A DNA stretch of 64,000 nucleotides, taken from NCBI GenBank assembly GCA_963794415.1, contig CAWCDI010000003.1, positions 62,001 through 126,000 of the forward strand, written 5' to 3'. The DNA is from CAVPTL01 sp963794415 (GTDB taxonomy: Bacteria > Actinomycetota > Thermoleophilia > Gaiellales > JAICJC01). A program made the translations under genes and the position numbers. The notes beneath the pieces were generated by a model. It was given only the letters and a program-made list of their open reading frames with translations. It was not told the origin of the DNA and made no database searches. Numbering within the stretch: position 1 is the stretch's first letter; each line of letters begins with the position of its first letter. Shown here piece after piece: positions 1 to 9,485 of this stretch.

Positions 1-78
1 CGTCCACCCGTGGGGTCTTGAACGCCGGCGCCGACGGCGCCGAGAATCCACCGCAATCATGGAGTACCGTCTGCGGCG

Positions 79-612
79 ATGAACGGCATCTTCCTGATCT
101 CCGGTATCCCAGGCGCAGGGAAGACGACAGTCGCTCGTCGATTGGCGCAGACATTCCCGATCGCGGCTCACATCGAGGCAGACGAGATCCAAAACCTCAT
201 CGTCTCCGGTGGCCTGCACCCTCAACAAGAGCCGGCGGATGAGGCTGCGCGGCAATATCGGCTCCGCACCCACAACGTCTCGCTCCTGGCTAACAGCTTC
301 GCCGACGCTGGCATCCTCCCCGTGATCGACGACACGGTCGTGCAGCGAGAACGCCTGGCCGACTACCTCAACGAACTCCGCACACGTCCACTCCGCTTGG
401 TCATCCTCGCCCCAACGCTGGAGGGGGCCCTAATGCGTGACCAGCAGCGAGGATACAAGCAAGTCGGACACATCTGGGGCCACCTCGACCCCATCCTGCG
501 TCGCGAGATGCCCGGCCGGGGCCTCTGGCTCGATACGACGAACCTCACACCCGAGGAAACGGTCACGGCCATCCTCAACGAAGCCGAAGCGGCAATCGTA
601 CCCTCACCCTGA
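79..612 (+). CDS. P-loop ATPase/kinase-like protein (AAA family, chloramphenicol-phosphotransferase-like)
   Basis: The 177-residue product starts with a beta strand and a Walker A motif, GIPGAGKTT, at residues 9-17. The rest reads as a compact P-loop kinase of the zeta-toxin/chloramphenicol phosphotransferase/gluconate-kinase type, with Arg-rich lid-like stretches near residues 125-145. Such proteins phosphorylate small molecules or nucleic-acid ends in the cytoplasm; the substrate cannot be read from the sequence. A GGAG lies about 14 bases upstream of the ATG, which is a long spacing, so the start is not firmly set. It stands alone and no antitoxin-like partner is visible next to it. Confidence 0.7.
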   Translation: MNGIFLISGIPGAGKTTVARRLAQTFPIAAHIEADEIQNLIVSGGLHPQQEPADEAARQYRLRTHNVSLLANSFADAGILPVIDDTVVQRERLADYLNELRTRPLRLVILAPTLEGALMRDQQRGYKQVGHIWGHLDPILRREMPGRGLWLDTTNLTPEETVTAILNEAEAAIVPSP

Positions 613-678
613 GTGCCTCGGTATCTCGATGCGCGGCCCCTCGGCCACTCGGACGCCGCTCGGGGCCCGGCCCGTTCC

Positions 679-1595
679 TCAACTTGAGCAGCGCCCCCGA
701 CGCCACCGCTGCGGAGCGCGAAGTGTCCAGCAACAGCCAATCGCCCAGGTCAGCCCACCCACGATTGTCAAGAACAATCCACCGGCGGCGAAGTTGTTCA
801 GGTCGTAGAAGCCGATGAACGCGGCCAGTCCTCCGAGAATCGCGCATGTGACCGCCAACCAGCGCCATCGGCCCAGCCACGGCCACATCACCGCCCCGAT
901 GATCGCCAGCGCCAGGGTTAGCTGGCCGTCGCCGTTGATTCCGGCGACCGAGATGCCCAGGACACTGAACCACGGCAGAAACGCTGCCAGGCCCGTAACA
1001 ACGATCGCTCCCAGCGCGACCCAGGCCGAGATCGGACGAGCGACACCGGCGACTGGCGGTTTTCTCGCAGCGCGAACATTTGCTGAGTCTGACGCTGGCT
1101 CGGCGGTGCTGGGCTGATCATCAGCCTCCTCTCCCATCGTCGAGGAGGAAGTACCGGAGGACGGAGTCGCACCGGGTGGACGCCAGACGGCTGGGATCGG
1201 TTGCGGCTCAGCCTCGGCCGTGGCGGAGTCGTCGGCTGGGATTTCCCCCTCAGGAGCAAGGTGGGGTTCAAACTGGGCAAGCTCGGCGCCGCCGCCCCGG
1301 GGCTACTAGGTGCCGTTGCAACACTCGGAAGCTGCGAGGAGTCCACGATGGCGGCCGCAGCGGAATTGGCCGAGTGCGACACCGCTTGACCTGCGTCTCG
1401 GACGCGGTCATCCGACGGACGCCGAGGCGCTGGCGGGAGCGCAGCGACCTGACTGGCGAGGTCGAGTTCCGCGCCGGCCTGCCGGACAGCTTTCGGTGCC
1501 ACAGCCGAGTCCTGATCGGTCAGGCAGTTCGAACACCACCGCCCAGTTACGACCGCGCCGCACGCGCGACGCTGAGCTTCGATCGAGTCCCCCAT
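679..1595 (-). CDS. zinc-ribbon membrane protein, frameshifted
   Basis: The N-terminal part (from about 1595) has a zinc-ribbon-like start, CGAVVTGRWCSNC, preceded by Arg-rich residues and followed by a Pro/Ala-rich linker. The C-terminal part (679 to about 1295, another frame) has an acidic linker and about four hydrophobic segments, including WVALGAIVVTGLAAFLPWF. Reading back from the C-terminal frame, sensible sequence continues until TAG codons at about 1303-1308. The two frames meet at a C4G4 run (1295-1302). Restoring one missing base gives a continuous 305-residue protein. Zinc-ribbon plus TM proteins of this kind are common in actinobacteria and have no defined role. Only three of the usual four Cys are present. 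Confidence 0.55.
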
Positions 1596-2092
1596 AGATC
1601 CGCTGAGTATCCCATCAGTTGGTGACGAGTGCAACCAGGCCAATGGTGCCGAGCAACCACCGCCCACAGCCGTGCCAGGAGCGCCTGGGCTGCTTGCGGA
1701 ACCTCCTCCTTCGACCATCACCGGCGCGGGTGCGTATGGGAGCACCATGGTGAGAACCCCGTAGATCCAGGTTGCGTCCTCGCTGCCACGGATCTCCCTG
1801 AGGTACGGAACGGCTGGCGTACCGCTTGCGGATCGTCGTTCGGGCTTGCCCGGAGGGCCTCGTGAGACCAGCTACCGAAGCCGCGACGCGCCCACGGCTG
1901 AGCGGCCCTGTGGGCAAGCAGGTCGGAAGGCCAGTGGGTTTGGCACAGGCCGAGAAAACGCTCGTTAACTCCGCGTGGGCGTGAGACACTCTTCCCGTCC
2001 GAGCGTCCGACGAAGCGTTCAGACATCAGCTCGGGCGGCCGGGTGGCTTGTCACGGCTCACCAGACCGCCCAATAGCCCTCGGGGAGGCTGG
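1596..2092. other. intergenic stretch without a supported gene
   Basis: About 500 bases with several open frames, but their translations are Arg/Ser/Gly-rich and resemble no protein I know. Frames are interrupted, and no recognisable RNA gene or strong hairpin was seen. Confidence 0.4.
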
Positions 2093-2935
2093 ATGACGAG
2101 CGGCGATGAAATCCGAGACGGCCAACGGGCCGCGTGGGCGAGCCTCTCTTCCGGCTGGGAGAAGTGGGACGCCGTCATCATGGATCAGCTCGCACCGGTG
2201 GGAGCCGCGATGATCGACCGGCTCGGCATCGTTTCCGATCAGCGGCATCTCGACATCGCCTCGGGCACTGGTGAGCCGGGACTGGCCATTGCCGAGCAGG
2301 CCCCGAAGAGCTACGTCGTTCTGACCGACCTCTCGGCTGAGATGCTCGACATCGCAACGCGGCGGGCAAGGACACAAGGCATCACCAACTTCGAGACCCG
2401 GGTGTGCAGCGCGGATGCCCTTCCGTTCGGTGACGCGACCTTCGACACCGTATCCGTGCGGTTCGGATACATGTTCTTCCCCGACCTCGCCAAAGCAACG
2501 GCAGAGTTCGCGCGCGTGCTCAAACCCGGCGGACGCGTCTGTTCGTCGGTCTGGGTCAAGCCTGAGGAAAACCCCTGGACGACGATCACGATGCAGGCAA
2601 TCGCGACCGAGGTGGTGCTAGCGGCACCCGACCCGGACGGGCCAAACATGTTTCGCTGCGCCGCTTCGGGATACGTCGCCGCCCTTTATCAGGCCGCAGG
2701 ACTCCACCACGTTGCCGAGTGGGACATCGGCGTCGAGCTCGTGACCCAGTCGCCGACGGAGTATTGGGACACGATCAGCGAGCACCTCTCACTCGCGGTC
2801 GCAGCGCTGCGCCACGTCGCAGAACCAGCGCGGGAACGGATCGCCCAAGCAGTGATCACCAAAGCACGCACCTATCAACGAGACGGCCAAGTGCGAATCC
2901 CTGGCCTAGCCCGCTGCATCATCGGCGCCAAATAG
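2093..2935 (+). CDS. class I SAM-dependent methyltransferase (UbiE/COQ5-like)
   Basis: The 280-residue protein has the glycine-rich SAM-binding motif LDIASGTGEPG at residues 53-63. Motif II-like (VLTDLSAEMLDIA) and post-motif stretches (ADALPFGDATFDTVSVRFG, then a FARVLKPGGR turn) match the UbiE/methyltransferase-11 family. These enzymes move a methyl group from SAM to quinones, sterols or small molecules; the acceptor is unknown. I chose the ATG at 2093 over one 45 bases upstream because a GGGGAGG Shine-Dalgarno lies 5-6 bases before it. It is monocistronic in this accessory region. Confidence 0.8.
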   Translation: MTSGDEIRDGQRAAWASLSSGWEKWDAVIMDQLAPVGAAMIDRLGIVSDQRHLDIASGTGEPGLAIAEQAPKSYVVLTDLSAEMLDIATRRARTQGITNFETRVCSADALPFGDATFDTVSVRFGYMFFPDLAKATAEFARVLKPGGRVCSSVWVKPEENPWTTITMQAIATEVVLAAPDPDGPNMFRCAASGYVAALYQAAGLHHVAEWDIGVELVTQSPTEYWDTISEHLSLAVAALRHVAEPARERIAQAVITKARTYQRDGQVRIPGLARCIIGAK

Positions 2936-3030
2936 CACGGCCGAACGGCAGCTCCGGCTGGCGCTCCACCAACATCAGTCTCTCGCCAGCCTGCAGCCAA
3001 TGATGGTGGGATTTCGCGCTCGTCGGGCAA

Positions 3031-3546
3031 TCATCCACCCATCCCGGCCTGCGCCTCGGCGAGCCCCGCTTTCAGATGCTTGGCGCTGAGTCCGTCGATC
3101 TGGGCGGCTGATTTCCTCACGGCGTTCACCAGCGCGCCATCCACCGCACCTGCGCCATCGGCGTCATATACGGCGATGATGCCGGCCGATCCGGGCGGGA
3201 GGGCGGCGTCCATCTTGTCACCGATGCCGCTCTCGAGCCGGTGCTTGGCGAACCTGCCCATCACCCCGCCGGCCGCTGCGCCTGCCACTGTGGCTGCCAG
3301 GAGCGGCGGGGCAAAGAGTCCGGCTACGAGCCCGACTCCGCCTCCGAGCTTGGCGCCCTTCTTGCCGAGGTGGTCGCCGGCCTCGGTCACCGTGACCTCG
3401 CCCTTGGCGTCTTTTTGCACGAGCACGACGCCCTCGACGGTGATCGTCCCGTCCTCCGCCAGTCTCAGGACAGCATCAAAGTCGTTCTGGGCGAGATCCT
3501 CAAACATGTAGGCGGCAATCAGCACGGCTTTGTGGTCATCACTCAT
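3031..3546 (-). CDS. DUF1269 family protein
   Basis: The 171-residue protein matches the DUF1269 pattern. An N-terminal alpha/beta part (AVLIAAYMFEDLAQNDFDAVLRLAEDG) is followed by a Gly/Ala-rich hydrophobic hairpin (GGGVGLVAGLFAPPLLAATVAGAAAGG split over residues 66-92), and then a C-terminal region with a GSAGIIAVYD strand. Family members are often stress-associated and sit near sulfatases or stress genes; the function is unknown. An AGAAAGG precedes the ATG. It lies downstream of, and in the same direction as, the arylsulfatase, 87 bases away, and could be co-transcribed. Confidence 0.75.
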   Translation of the reverse strand: MSDDHKAVLIAAYMFEDLAQNDFDAVLRLAEDGTITVEGVVLVQKDAKGEVTVTEAGDHLGKKGAKLGGGVGLVAGLFAPPLLAATVAGAAAGGVMGRFAKHRLESGIGDKMDAALPPGSAGIIAVYDADGAGAVDGALVNAVRKSAAQIDGLSAKHLKAGLAEAQAGMGG

Positions 3547-3633
3547 TTCGGAACCTTTCTCGGCTTCTGAAGCTTTCTCACTCTTGGCGGCGTTCGCTCG
3601 TCAGAGAGACATCCCGCCACCTCGTCTCGCCGC

Positions 3634-6043
3634 CTACGCGGTGACACCACGCACCGTGTCCGACTGCTTGGAATGCTCGTGCAGGGCATGCTCATCATGA
3701 GGGTTGGCATGCGGCGCGACATCGAAGACGACCTTCTTGATCGTCCCGGTGAACGTGAACGGCGCGCGGTCGAGGTAGTTGCGATCGACCACCAGGCCGT
3801 TGTCGCAGCCCACGTCGAGTCCGGCGTAACCGCTGAAGCCGAACGGCACGGTGTGATCCATCCGGCCTTCGCCGACCTTCCCGCCGTTCACCGAGCAGGG
3901 TGACGTTGCCAGGCGTGGCCGGCTTGGCCTCGTCGGCCTCGAACGCCATCTGCACCGTGATGTCTCCGGTCGGCAGCTCACCGTCGGACACCTGGCGGTA
4001 CTCGAACACGCCGAGGAAGGCATAGGTGTGCTTCAGCTTGCCATCCTCGATGTACAGCGTGAACCCGCCGAGATGGCCGGCATCGGCCACGATCACACCC
4101 TCGGCCCCGCCCTCGGGAATGTGGAGGTCGGCGGTGATCGTGTAGGAGTGGTTGTAGATTCGCGGCACCTTGCCCGGCGCGACGTTCTGCACCCGGCCCC
4201 AGTAGGTCGTCGTCGTGTTCGTGCCAAGCGGCGGCAGGATCCCGAAGAACGGTGCGAACCCGGCCAGGAGCGGCTTCACATGGTAGGTCTCGGCGTCCTC
4301 CCAGAAGAGCTTCTTCAGCTCGGCGACCTTGGCAGGGTTCTCGGCGGCCAGGTCGTTGGCCTGAGAGAAGTCGTCGGGCAGGTAGTACAGCTCCACCGGG
4401 TCATCGTCGGGTGACCAGACGCCGGGCGCGAACGTCTTTAGCATCTCGGGATCGAGCCTCCACGGGATCCGGGGCATGCGCATCGCGAGCCACCAGCCGT
4501 CGTTGTACATCGCCCGATTGCCGAAGTTCTCGAAGTACTGGCGTGTGTGCACGTCAGGCGCATCGGGATCGGTGAGCGACGCGGCAAAACTCGAGCCGGT
4601 CATCGGCTGCTGCTCCACCCCATCGACGTGGGTCGGCTGCGGGATGCCGCAGAGATCCAGGATCGTCGGGCCGATATCGCTGACGTGGGTGAACTGCGAG
4701 CGCAGCCCACCGGCGTCGGTGATGTGCACGGGCCACTGCACCACGAGCGGGTTTCGCGTGCCGCCGAGGTGCGAGGCGACCTGCTTGCCCCAGGCAAACG
4801 GCGTGTTGCCGGCCCAGGCCCAGGCGCTGGAGTAGTGCGGGTACATCATCTCGGTGCCCCATGCCTCGACGCCGCCCCACTTCAACGCGAGCTGCATCTG
4901 CTCATCGTCGGTGAGCGGCAGGCCGTTCACCATCGTGCCCTCGTTGAACGAGCCCGTCGGGGTGCCTTCGAGGCTCGCCCCGTTATCACCCCAGATCCAC
5001 ACTACGAGCGTGTTTTCGAGCTCACCCATGTGCTCGATCGCGTCGAGCAGGCGGCCGACGTGATGGTCGGCGTTCTCGGAGTACCCGGCGTACACCTCCA
5101 TCTGGTGGGCGAACAGGCGCTTACTGTTCTCGTTCAGAGAATCCCAGGCCGGCATCTCTTCTGGCCGTGGGGTGAGCTCGGCGTCGGCCGGGATCACGCC
5201 CAGCTCCTTCTGCCGCGCGAACGTCTCCTCGCGTAGCTTGTCCCAGCCCTGGTCGAACTTGCCCTTGTACCTATCCGACCACTCCTTCGCGACATGGTGC
5301 GGGGCATGGCTGCAGCCCGTCGAGTAGTAGAGCATCCACGGCTTTCGGGCATCGTGGCCGCGCACGCCGTTCAGCCAGTCGATAGCCTCGTCGGTCATCG
5401 CCTCGGGAAAGTAGAACGGCTTTCCATCCCGGCCTTCCTGCACGCCGATGAACTTGCCATTCTCGGCGATCATCGTGTCGTACTGGCCGGCCTCAGGCGC
5501 CAGGAAGCCCCAGTAGTGATCGAAGCCCCAGGCGTTCGGCCAGTGGTTGAACGGCCCGGCTGGGCCCTGCTCGCCCTCGGGCGTGAGGTGCCACTTGCCG
5601 ATGCCCGCCGTCGAGTAGCCGTTCTCGTTCAGCACTTTGGGAAACGGCGCGGCGTCGCGCGGCAGCATCGCCGAATAACCCGGGAACCCGCACGAGAACT
5701 CCGGGATGCCGCCCATACCGACTGCATGATGGTTTCGCCCGGTAAGCAGCGCGGCCCGGGTCGGCGAGCACATCGCCGTGACGTGAAACCGGTTGAACTT
5801 CACCCCGGCATCGGCCATCCGCTGATAGTTCGGAGTCGCGATCGGGCCGCCAAAGGTGCTCGGATTGCCGAAACCGGCATCGTCAATCAGCACCAGAAGC
5901 ACGTTCGGCGCGCCCTCCGGCGGCTCGACGTGGCCGATCAGATCCCAGTCGGGCGTCGATTCCCCGAGCGTAGGGCCGGCTGTGCCCTTGAACACCTGTC
6001 GGCGGATCGGCAGTGTCGTGCGGTCAATCAGATCGTCGCTCAT
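3634..6043 (-). CDS. arylsulfatase, frameshifted near the 3' end
   Basis: This is a large type-I sulfatase of about 802 residues (alkaline-phosphatase fold), hydrolysing sulfate esters. The catalytic CSPTR signature starts at Cys92, the residue that a formylglycine-generating enzyme must convert. The metal-binding IDDAG is at 53-57, with WHLTPEG, SHAPHH and GDNG motifs following. A C-terminal jelly-roll part ends in a His-rich tail. The ATG at 6043 is preceded by a GGGGGAGG ribosome site; an upstream in-frame start is less likely. At 3891-3892 an extra C on the plus strand shifts the frame. Removing it restores NVTLLVNGGKVGEGRMDHT and a natural stop at 3634. No signal peptide is seen. Confidence 0.88.
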
Positions 6044-6154
6044 GAGGCCTCCCCCGTAAATCTCCCTGTCGACTCCGAGTGTCGCAGAGGCTTCCGCCGG
6101 CCAGCCGGGAAATCGTGAAGTCACCCGGGTGATTCAACTGCCACCCGCCACACC

Positions 6155-6355
6155 GGATCAGAGTCCGGGGGCGGCTGAGCCTGGCGGCTGGGGCGATCGT
6201 TAGGGAGCCGTCGACAGCACCGAGAAGCACCTTGCTGCGGACGATGGTGTCGGCGCTCGCCTTCTGCTTGGTGCCGGCCACGACGATCTTGACGGTGTGG
6301 TAGGCCTGGGCGGTGTCGGCAACTGTCCAGAGGAGCTCGCGCCTGGTTGCTCCGG
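6155..6355 (-). pseudogene. possible remnant of a secreted Ig-like/beta-sandwich domain
   Basis: On the minus strand, after a TAA at about 6357, an open stretch without a good start encodes peptides such as RRELLWTVADTAQAYHTVKI and VVAGTKQKASADTIV. The alternating pattern resembles the beta-sandwich tails of secreted actinobacterial enzymes (HTV-I-VxGTK-x(2)-S pattern). It then dissolves into unrelated sequence. I read it as the residue of a decayed gene; this is pattern recognition only. Confidence 0.25.
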
Positions 6356-6362
6356 AGCGTCT

Positions 6363-6861
6363 TTACTGCACGTAGGGATTCGGGGCAGTCAAGCGGATGG
6401 GTGGGACTGTCCCAGCGGGCGGCACTGTCACGGAGCCACGGGCGTCAAGGGGGAGCGAAGCTGCTGGGGACGTCACGGTCGCTAGTAGTCGGTATTGGCC
6501 AGGTGACAGCACCAGACTGAACCGACCGTTCGCGTGCGTGGTCACCCGTCGTCGGATCGCGTCTGCCACTGGTCGTTTTGCCGGTGATGAGGACCTTCGC
6601 GTAGCGAGCGGGAACAAGGCCACTGTTCGGCACGCCTACTTCGGGGATTTGGCCGTTCGCAAAGAGGACGGTACCGGTCGCCAGCGCCGGCGCGGCGACC
6701 CCTCCGGTGTGCGGAGCGCTCGCGTCGCGGGACTGTGCCCAAGCGATGGCCGTTCCAAGCGCTACGGCGAACAGCAGCGCCCCAACCACGTACAGGCGCC
6801 TTCGGTGCTGCCGCCGCCGCGCGTCGGTAATAACCCCGAGATCTACATCGATGTAAGCCAT
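6363..6861 (-). CDS. membrane-anchored carboxypeptidase-regulatory-like beta-sandwich protein, frameshifted
   Basis: Starting at MAYIDVDLG (ATG 6861), the protein has a basic segment DARRRQHRRR, one membrane helix (YVVGALLFAVALGTAIAWA), and an extracytoplasmic domain. The frame must change at the GG near 6566-6567. Removing one base joins KVLITGKTTS to ADAIRRRVTTHANGRFSL, which aligns without gaps with the paralogue at 7718-8155 (RGRTSSGQLLHRRVTT). The restored product is 165 residues. The NGRF-LVLSPGQYRL turn is typical of CarboxypepD_reg-like domains. It is divergent from the GntR regulator with only 22 bases between start codons, so it is probably that regulator's target. Confidence 0.6.
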
Positions 6862-6863
6862 TG

Positions 6864-6882
6864 GTGCTATTCTAAATAGTAC
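6864..6882. promoter_or_regulatory. candidate GntR/YtrA-type operator between divergent genes
   Basis: GTGCTATT-CTA-AATAGTAC is an inverted repeat with 7 of 8 matching arm positions. It fills the 22-base gap between the divergent starts at 6861 and 6884. YtrA-subfamily GntR proteins bind A/T-containing palindromes of this size. The gap leaves no room for leaders, so both mRNAs would be leaderless. Confidence 0.5.
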
Positions 6883-6883
6883 T

Positions 6884-7234
6884 ATGTTTCGTGTCAAGGT
6901 TGATCGTGGTGACCCCACTACACTGCACGACCAAGTCGCGGCAGAGATTCGTCGAGCCATCGCCGACGGCGAAGCCAAGCCCGGTGATCGACTCCCGCCA
7001 GCTCGCGATCTCGCGGCGGTACTCGGCGTCAACCGAAACACCGTGCTTCGGGCGCTCCGACTCCTCCGTGACGAAGGGCTCTTGGAGTTCCGGCGTGGAC
7101 AGGGGATCAGAGTCGCGGGCACCCTCGAACGAGGCGCGGTGATGGCGAAGGCATCGGAACTGCTTCGCCTGGCACGACACCACGGGTACCGCCGCGCCGA
7201 GTTGGTCGCGCTGATCGAGCAACTCCCCGAATAG
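6884..7234 (+). CDS. GntR family transcriptional regulator (short, YtrA-like)
   Basis: The 116-residue protein consists almost entirely of a winged helix. It shows the GntR signature TLHDQVAAEIRRAIADGEA, then GDRLPPARDLAAVLGVNRNTV and a wing, EFRRGQGIRVA. A short C-terminal helical segment follows instead of a ligand-binding domain, as in the YtrA subfamily. Such small regulators usually control a neighbouring membrane or transport gene and themselves. Here the divergent partner is the beta-sandwich membrane protein at 6363-6861. The ATG directly abuts the palindrome 6864-6882, which suggests a leaderless, autoregulated transcript. Confidence 0.85.
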   Translation: MFRVKVDRGDPTTLHDQVAAEIRRAIADGEAKPGDRLPPARDLAAVLGVNRNTVLRALRLLRDEGLLEFRRGQGIRVAGTLERGAVMAKASELLRLARHHGYRRAELVALIEQLPE

Positions 7235-7717
7235 TTCGCCTAGCCGGGGCCCGGCGGTCTACGCGTGGCGCTAGGTGATGGCGGAGCTTTGACCGGACGT
7301 TCGACGCGTTCGCGGTCGGCGGCGGGCGTGTGAGCCGTGGTCTAGTAATCCGGGGCGTGCTTGGTGAAGCGGGTATTCGTCCAGCCCTCGCCTGAGCCGG
7401 TGAGATCTTGGGCGCTGATCTACACGGGTACTCCGTGGTTGGTCTGGATCTCGAGGTTGGTCGCGGCGTTGCGTGTCGCCCCAGACGGCGTGCTCGGGAT
7501 ACTCGGGGTTTCGCAGAAAGCCGCGTGGATTCTTGTTGGTGGCGGTGGCGAGGTAGGCGAAGCCGTTGCCCCCACGGGGATCCTGGTGACGCCTGCGGGC
7601 GTGAGTCCGAGGCTGCGGAGGTTGACTCCGATCAGGCAAGGGCTGGAAAGGCGGCGCTGTGTGGTGCGGTCGCGAATTCGAGAATGCCGGCCGCACCAGA
7701 ACCGCTGCGGCTACTGC
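7235..7717. other. intergenic stretch without a supported gene
   Basis: About 480 bases. Minus-strand frames contain short protein-like patches (for example EIQTNHGVPV and GSGEGWTNTRFTKHAPDY) separated by stop codons and frame changes. This could be a decayed gene. I cannot name a family and see no RNA gene. Confidence 0.3.
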
Positions 7718-8155
7718 CTACGGGTAGTTGATGACGATGCGCGACTGAGCGCTGCTACCGGGCCGAATCGTGATCGGCAGACCGGGCGACCTGAATCCGG
7801 CGGTGGGAACGATCAGACGATACTGACCAGCGGGAAGAGCCAGATCGAACCGGCCATCCAAGTCGGTGGTGACGCGCCGATGCAAGAGCTGCCCGCTGGA
7901 AGTCCTACCACGGATGATCACCGGATAGTTCGTCGCAGCCTGCGGCTTCGCTCCGATCCGAGCCATCCCTGAGTCGATCACCACGGTTCCGTGAAGACTC
8001 GCACGGTTGGAGGCGAAGTTGGATCCGCCACCGAGCGGCGGAACCGAGCCACCGGCCCACAGCAGGACAGCGACGAGTCCTGCAACTCCGGCCACGACAA
8101 CCAGGCTGTGAACCAGAGGGAACCGCCAGCGCGGATTCGGTACAGCGACGATCAT
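7718..8155 (-). CDS. membrane-anchored carboxypeptidase-regulatory-like protein
   Basis: The 145-residue product has one N-terminal membrane helix (residues ~16-34, LVHSLVVVAGVAGLVAVLLWAG), then an extracytoplasmic Gly/Ser linker and a beta-sandwich: YPVIIRGRTSSG, HRRVTTDLDGRFDLALPAGQYRL. This is the CarboxypepD_reg/peptidase-associated fold. It is a paralogue of the broken gene at 6363-6861. No catalytic residues are seen, so a structural or binding role at the cell surface is more likely than an enzyme activity. Confidence 0.6.
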   Translation of the reverse strand: MIVAVPNPRWRFPLVHSLVVVAGVAGLVAVLLWAGGSVPPLGGGSNFASNRASLHGTVVIDSGMARIGAKPQAATNYPVIIRGRTSSGQLLHRRVTTDLDGRFDLALPAGQYRLIVPTAGFRSPGLPITIRPGSSAQSRIVINYP

Positions 8156-8315
8156 TGTTGTCGACTATACCGGTTATCGCAATGCGAGCCTTGCCATCAC
8201 TTGGATCGGCAGACATAAACGCGTCATCCACACCCACACCCGCCAATGTCGCGCCGATAGCCGACGGGCCAACGGCTGGCGCCGAAGGAGGCTCATGACC
8301 CGGGAACAACCCGGA

Positions 8316-8389
8316 TAGCGGAGGAGGGACTCGAACCCCCGACACGCGGATTATGATTCCGCTGCTCTAACCAGCTGAGCTACTCCGCC
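8316..8389 (-). tRNA. tRNA with CAU anticodon (elongator Met or lysidine-modified Ile)
   Basis: On the minus strand a full cloverleaf can be folded. The acceptor GGCGGAG pairs with CTCCGCT, with one G-U at the end. The D arm is GCTCAGCTGGTTAGAGC and the anticodon stem is GCGGA/TCCGC around ATCATAA, with CAT at 8355-8353. The T stem is GGGGG/CCCTC around TTCGAGT, and the discriminator is A. No CCA is encoded. The anticodon stem lacks the three G-C pairs of initiators, so it is not tRNA-fMet. Met and Ile2 cannot be told apart by eye. Confidence 0.9.
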
Positions 8390-8423
8390 GAGCGACGTGC
8401 ATTCTACGCGGGTTGCCGAGCGG

Positions 8424-9455
8424 TTACGCCAGCCAGCGCTCGAGCACCGTCACGCAGTTCGAGATCCCGTCCAGGTGGGCGATCTCGAAGCCGTGGGTGT
8501 TCTCGGTCGCGAAGGCCAGGCAGGCGCTTCTGCCGACGTTCCCCGCACGCAGCACCGAGGAGGCGTCCGACCCGAAGTTGGACACCACCGCGTGGCGCAT
8601 CTTGAGCCCCGCAGCAACCGCCGCGTCGCTCAGCTCCCGACCGAGCGCGTCGTGCAGCGGGCCGTAGGAGTCCGCCACGATCAGCACCGGATCGGGGCCG
8701 AGATCGATGTTGTACTCGAGGGCCACGGGCGTCACCTCGAGCGCGATCAGCGCGCTCGCCTCGGTGCGCTCCGCGTAATAGGCCGCCCCCACGGTGCCGA
8801 TCTCCTCGCGCGATGTGAACACGAGCTCCACGTCGCAGCGCGGCTCGGTCAGCCGCCCGGCCAGGTCGAGCAGGCCCGCGACGGAGCCCTTGTCGTCGAT
8901 GGCATACGACGCCACGTACTCGCCGCCGCCGCCGATCCGCACGGGTTTCTTGCGATAGCTCGACGGCACCACCCGCGAGCCGGGCCGCACGCCCGCAGCG
9001 GCCAGCTCGTCGTCGCTCAGCTTGGTCTCGACCCACACGTGCTTCCACTGCACGGTGGTCTCGCCGTGGGCGTGGTGGGCCGACTCGTCGGAGATGTGGC
9101 GCGCGCCAAAGCTGAGCACGCCCGTGACCTGCGCGGTATCACCAAGGATCTCGACCGGCCCCTCGCCCCACACCCACGGGAACGAGCCGCCGACCTTCGA
9201 GACCGCGAGGCGGCCGTCGTCGTCGATGCGCTTCACCATCGCGCCGATCTCGTCCTTGTGCGCCAGGATGGCCACCATCTCGGTGGCGTCGCGGCCGCCG
9301 ATACGAAGCGTGATGTTGCCGGCCGCGTCGACGGTCGGCTCGCCGTGGGCCTTCAGCCGCTCCAGCAGGAACTCATCGACCGCCGCCTCCACGCCGCTCG
9401 GGGAGTGCAGCGCCACCAGGCTGGCGAGGGTGTCGTAGAGCTCTTCTCGATCCAT
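8424..9455 (-). CDS. M42 family metallopeptidase
   Basis: This 343-residue enzyme has the M42 (glutamyl aminopeptidase / FrvX / tetrahedral aminopeptidase) order of motifs. AHKDEIG near residue 65 gives the first metal site, DDKGS gives the bridging Asp, TSREEIGTVGA gives the catalytic Glu pair, and a C-terminal HGFEIAHLDG gives the last His. It would remove N-terminal residues from short peptides in the cytoplasm with two bound metals, usually Zn or Co. The ATG at 9455 lies 30 bases from the start of the divergent methyltransferase gene, so the two share a promoter region. Confidence 0.88.
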   Translation of the reverse strand: MDREELYDTLASLVALHSPSGVEAAVDEFLLERLKAHGEPTVDAAGNITLRIGGRDATEMVAILAHKDEIGAMVKRIDDDGRLAVSKVGGSFPWVWGEGPVEILGDTAQVTGVLSFGARHISDESAHHAHGETTVQWKHVWVETKLSDDELAAAGVRPGSRVVPSSYRKKPVRIGGGGEYVASYAIDDKGSVAGLLDLAGRLTEPRCDVELVFTSREEIGTVGAAYYAERTEASALIALEVTPVALEYNIDLGPDPVLIVADSYGPLHDALGRELSDAAVAAGLKMRHAVVSNFGSDASSVLRAGNVGRSACLAFATENTHGFEIAHLDGISNCVTVLERWLA

Positions 9456-9485
9456 GCGCGCAATCTACTACGGTAGGCTCGCCCG

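Noticed and set aside
3695..3903. C-terminal Arg-rich end of the arylsulfatase frame as written
   Set aside because: The natural C-terminus is in the next frame and ends at 3634; the Arg-rich end is an out-of-frame reading after the extra base.
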